From the NCBI RefSeq assembly GCF_024699945.1, contig NZ_JAJOMY010000001.1, forward strand, positions 1,364,001-1,428,000: a stretch of DNA of 64,000 nt, read 5' to 3'. Below the pieces are notes generated by a model. That model did no database searches and was not told where the DNA came from. It saw nothing but the letters and a program-made list of their open reading frames with translations. How positions within the stretch are numbered: the first letter of the stretch is position 1; each line of letters starts with the position of its first letter. Below are positions 59,662 through 64,000 of this stretch, one piece after another. The translations under genes were made by a program, and so were the position numbers. Source of the DNA: Phenylobacterium sp. J426. Lineage in GTDB: Bacteria > Pseudomonadota > Alphaproteobacteria > Caulobacterales > Caulobacteraceae.

Positions 59662-59931
59662 ATGTCGATCACGGCGGACCGTAAGGCCGAACTCATCAAG
59701 ACCCATGCCCGCGGCGAAGCGGACACGGGCAGCGCCGAAGTCCAGGTGGCGATCCTTTCCGAGCGGATTGCGAACCTCACCGAACACTTCAAGACGCACA
59801 AGAAGGACAATCACTCGCGCCGGGGCCTGCTGAAGCTGGTCTCCCAGCGTCGCTCGCTCCTCGACCACCTGAAGAAGTCCGACGCGGCTCGCTATCAGGA
59901 CCTGATCGAGAAGCTGGGTCTGCGCCGCTAG
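59662..59931 (+). CDS. rpsO: 30S ribosomal protein S15
   Basis: An 89-residue S15 (S13/S15 family): [20 protein letters not shown] and [20 protein letters not shown] are the universal motifs, with [20 protein letters not shown] at the end. It follows truB by 18 bp with a GGAG site and precedes pnp, the classic order. Confidence 0.98.
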   Translation: MSITADRKAELIKTHARGEADTGSAEVQVAILSERIANLTEHFKTHKKDNHSRRGLLKLVSQRRSLLDHLKKSDAARYQDLIEKLGLRR

Positions 59932-59940
59932 TTGGTTTTC

Positions 59941-60112
59941 CGAGGGCCCCCGGGATCACCGGCGGGCCCTCGACGCATTTCCCGCCACGCCTCCGAGACA
60001 GGCCGGAGGACACCGTGGCGGGCCAGGGCGGCCCGGACGCCGGGCGCTCTTTCCATCCGTGAGGGTTCGACCGAAATCCTCGCCCCGCCTGTCTGACTGG
60101 AGAGGATTTCGG
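59941..60112 (+). promoter_or_regulatory. rpsO-pnp intercistronic region with three long perfect hairpins
   Basis: Three stems follow one another: CGAGGGCCC/GGGCCCTCG (59941-59972), CCCGCCACG/CGTGGCGGG with an inner CCTCC/GGAGG (59981-60022), and CCGAAATCCTC/GAGGATTTCGG (60071-60112). The first can end rpsO transcripts or shield them from exonucleases. In E. coli the pnp leader is a double-stranded RNase III and PNPase autocontrol target; the last two stems could serve this purpose here. Confidence 0.6.
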
Positions 60113-60173
60113 AAGTCCGACGCCCTGTCCGCCCCCGCCGGGAATACGCCCGCGGGATGAGAAAGAAGCCAAA

Positions 60174-62315
<2,142 letters not shown>

Positions 62316-62341
62316 GCCTCGGACGTCACGGACGCGTTCGG

Positions 62342-62377
62342 AAGGCGGCCGGAGCGATCCGGCCGCCTTTTTTTTTT
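62342..62377 (+). terminator. Rho-independent terminator after pnp
   Basis: AAGGCGGCCGGA and TCCGGCCGCCTT form a 12-bp perfect stem with a GCGA tetraloop, followed by a run of ten or so T. A textbook terminator for the rpsO-pnp transcript. Confidence 0.95.
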
Positions 62378-62491
62378 CGCGAGAACCACGCCGATGCCCA
62401 GGCGAGGGACGACGCGTCCGTCCGGCCACCTCTCCGTCCCTGAGCGGCGGAAGCTTCGCTTTAGGCGGGGCCGTTCGGGTATGCTCGTCGG

Positions 62492-62896
62492 ATGGCCACC
62501 GTGCGCAGCCCTCGATCCCGCATCGCGCTCCTGCTGGGCGGGGCGTTCGTCCTGCACAATCTGGAAGAGGCGCTGGCCGTTCCCCGCATGTATGCCGCCA
62601 TCCGCGGCCACTGGGGCGCGGCGCCGGAACCGCGCGCCTTCCTTGGCCTGCTCGCCGTCGCGACGCTGCTCGGCCTGGCGATGCTGGCCTGGGCCGGTGG
62701 AGGATCCGAGCGCCCCTTGAAGCGGACGGCGCTCGCTGGCCTCGCATGGATACTGCTGTTGAACATCCTGCTTCCGCACGTTCCGGCGGCGGTCGTGCTG
62801 GGCGGCTATGCCCCGGGCGTCGCCACCGCCCTGCTGATCAATCTGCCGGTCGGCCTGTTCGCCCTGCGCACCCTCCGCCAGACGCGTCGGCGCTGA
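62492..62896 (+). CDS. HXXEE-domain membrane protein
   Basis: A 134-residue polytopic protein with the motif LHNLEEALAVPRM (H-x2-EE) in the first helix and three more hydrophobic helices (LAVATLLGLAMLAWAG, AGLAWILLLNILLPHVPAA, GVATALLINLPVGLFALR). This matches the HXXEE (PF13787) family, whose function is unknown; the paired His and Glu suggest metal binding in the membrane. Confidence 0.85.
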   Translation: MATVRSPRSRIALLLGGAFVLHNLEEALAVPRMYAAIRGHWGAAPEPRAFLGLLAVATLLGLAMLAWAGGGSERPLKRTALAGLAWILLLNILLPHVPAAVVLGGYAPGVATALLINLPVGLFALRTLRQTRRR

Positions 62897-62900
62897 ACGC

Positions 62901-62926
62901 AAAAGGCCCGCCCTCGCCGGCGGGCC
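62901..62926 (-). terminator. Terminator of dnaA (reverse strand)
   Basis: GGCCCGCC (62905-62912) and GGCGGGCC (62919-62926) form an 8-bp stem; on the reverse strand it is followed by TTTT. It lies 27 bp past the dnaA stop and also separates the convergent HXXEE gene. Confidence 0.75.
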
Positions 62927-62952
62927 CTCCGTCGCTCTCCAAGTCGCCTGGG

Positions 62953-64000
62953 CTAGCCGCGCAGCTTGCGCAGCAGCACGTCGATGTCGCGCGCGATGGC
63001 GGCGTCTTCGGCCTTCAGGGCCTCGATGCGGCGCACGGCGTGCAGGACGGTCGTATGGTCACGCCCACCGAAGCGGCGGCCGATGTCGGGCAGAGACCGC
63101 GTGGTGATCTGCTTGGCCAGCCACATGGCGACCTGACGCGGCCGGGCGACCGCGCGGGCGCGGCGTTCGGAAATGAGGTCGGCCTGCTTCAGCGCATAGT
63201 GTTCGGCGACGGTCTTCTGGATCATGTCGACGGTCACCTTGCGCTCGGTGACCGAAAGATGAGGCCTGAGGATGCCCTGGGCCTCGTCCAGCGTCAGGCG
63301 GGCGATGTCGCCGCCCACGCGGGCCACCAGGGTGTTCAGGGCGCCTTCCAGCTCGCGCACGCTGTCGGTGAACCGGTCGGCGAGGAATTGCAGCACCTCG
63401 CCGCGCGCCGCGGGCACGAAGCGGCCCTGGGTGGCCAGGGTCTGCAGCTTGCGCTCCAGGATGCCCAGGCGAAGGGTGCGGTCGGCGGGCTCGATGCCGC
63501 AGACGAGACCCGCCTGCAGGTGCGAGCGCAGGCGCGGCTCCATCTCGGACAGCTCGGTCGGCGAGCGGTCGGCGGTCAGCACCACCCGGCGACCGTCCTC
63601 GACGAGGGCGATCAAGGTGTGGAACAGCTCTTCCTGCGTCTGGGTCTTGCCGGCGACGAAGTGCACGTCGTCGATCAGCAGCAGGTCGGCGTTGCGCAGG
63701 TCGTCCTTGAACGCCTGGGTCTGCCGGTCCTGGATCGCCTTGACGAAGGTCGTCGTGAAGCGCTCGGCGGTCAGATACACGACGCGCCTGTCCGGCGCGC
63801 TCTTCATGGCCTCCCAGGCCAGGGCGTTCAGCAGGTGGGTCTTCCCGAAGCCATAGGGCCCGTGGAACAGCACCGGATTGAAGTGGCCGTCCGACCAGTT
63901 GGCCACGCGGCGGGCCACGGCAAAGGCGAATTCGTTGGCCGGACCCGAGACGAAGGTCTCGAAGGAGAAGCGGTCCTGAAGGCCCAGAAGACGTCCCTGG
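62953..64000 (-). CDS. dnaA: Chromosomal replication initiator DnaA, 5' end outside window
   Basis: The C-terminal 348 codons of DnaA: FETFVSGPANEFAFAVARRV, Walker A FHGPYGFGKTHLLNAL, Walker B LLLIDDVHFVAGK, and the domain IV signature RPRQVAMWLAKQITTRSLPD with GGRDHTTVLHAVRRIE. The N-terminus and promoter are beyond 64000. DnaA opens oriC. In Caulobacter dnaA lies close to the origin, so the origin may lie a short way to the right. Confidence 0.98.
   Translation of the reverse strand, partial: QGRLLGLQDRFSFETFVSGPANEFAFAVARRVANWSDGHFNPVLFHGPYGFGKTHLLNALAWEAMKSAPDRRVVYLTAERFTTTFVKAIQDRQTQAFKDDLRNADLLLIDDVHFVAGKTQTQEELFHTLIALVEDGRRVVLTADRSPTELSEMEPRLRSHLQAGLVCGIEPADRTLRLGILERKLQTLATQGRFVPAARGEVLQFLADRFTDSVRELEGALNTLVARVGGDIARLTLDEAQGILRPHLSVTERKVTVDMIQKTVAEHYALKQADLISERRARAVARPRQVAMWLAKQITTRSLPDIGRRFGGRDHTTVLHAVRRIEALKAEDAAIARDIDVLLRKLRG

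Overview
This is a GC-rich alphaproteobacterial chromosome segment, almost certainly Caulobacteraceae (Caulobacter or Phenylobacterium type). The evidence is the gene order rph/hrcA-grpE, fur-miaB-phoH-ybeY-corC-lnt-praR-metK-trmB, rimP-nusA-ylxR-infB and rbfA-truB-rpsO-pnp, the GC-rich third codon positions, and small LuxR-HTH proteins with a C-terminal membrane helix. The genus is an inference from memory. dnaA (right edge) and dnaN both lie inside, so the window is probably near the origin, but no oriC is visible.

Layout. 1-4660: an ampG-like transporter and a hybrid histidine kinase (minus strand), then small Caulobacter-type genes including a possible nested gene pair. 4615-10025: a yifB/comM gene cut in two by a 3,888-bp IS1595-type transposon (5221-9108) with 26-bp terminal inverted repeats, an 8-bp target duplication, four or five passenger genes, and two tRNA-like RNA folds. 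10188-16511: gshB, an AlgJ-like/RTX fusion with an MBOAT acyltransferase, sirB1, yraN and rsmI. 16589-24108: a GH16 glycanase, hemW-rdgB, a DUF2975/Xre pair, rph, hrcA-grpE and dnaN. 24109-39158: a zinc-ribbon protein, ABC ATPase, GNAT, mutS, a glycosyltransferase, glnD, an RNA helicase, murJ, trpS (with a possible Trp leader peptide), a stress protein and a NifU protein, with palindromic intergenic repeats. 39191-48884: a tightly packed run from tsaB to trmB. 48886-50052: ppa and a GFA protein. 50079-62315: the transcription/translation/RNA-decay cluster rimP to pnp. 62492-64000: an HXXEE protein and the 3' part of dnaA.

Functional links. The tsaB-rimI-fur-miaB-phoH-ybeY-corC-lnt run combines tRNA modification, rRNA maturation, iron control and lipoprotein acylation. 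praR-metK-ykvA-trmB continues it with SAM supply and a SAM-dependent tRNA methylase. The nusA-infB-rbfA-truB-rpsO-pnp block couples transcription elongation, initiation, 30S assembly and mRNA decay.

Caution on sequence quality. At least a dozen conserved genes carry single-base frameshifts, nearly all in short G/C or A runs (rsmI, the MBOAT gene twice, the AlgJ-like gene, GH16, a GNAT, glnD twice, the DEAD helicase, miaB, infB, a DUF2939 lipoprotein and truB). Many are essential genes, and two pairs of errors compensate each other. This pattern fits homopolymer errors in the assembly better than real pseudogenes, so coordinates for those genes span the repaired frame. The transposon insertion in yifB is different: its ends and target duplication are exact.
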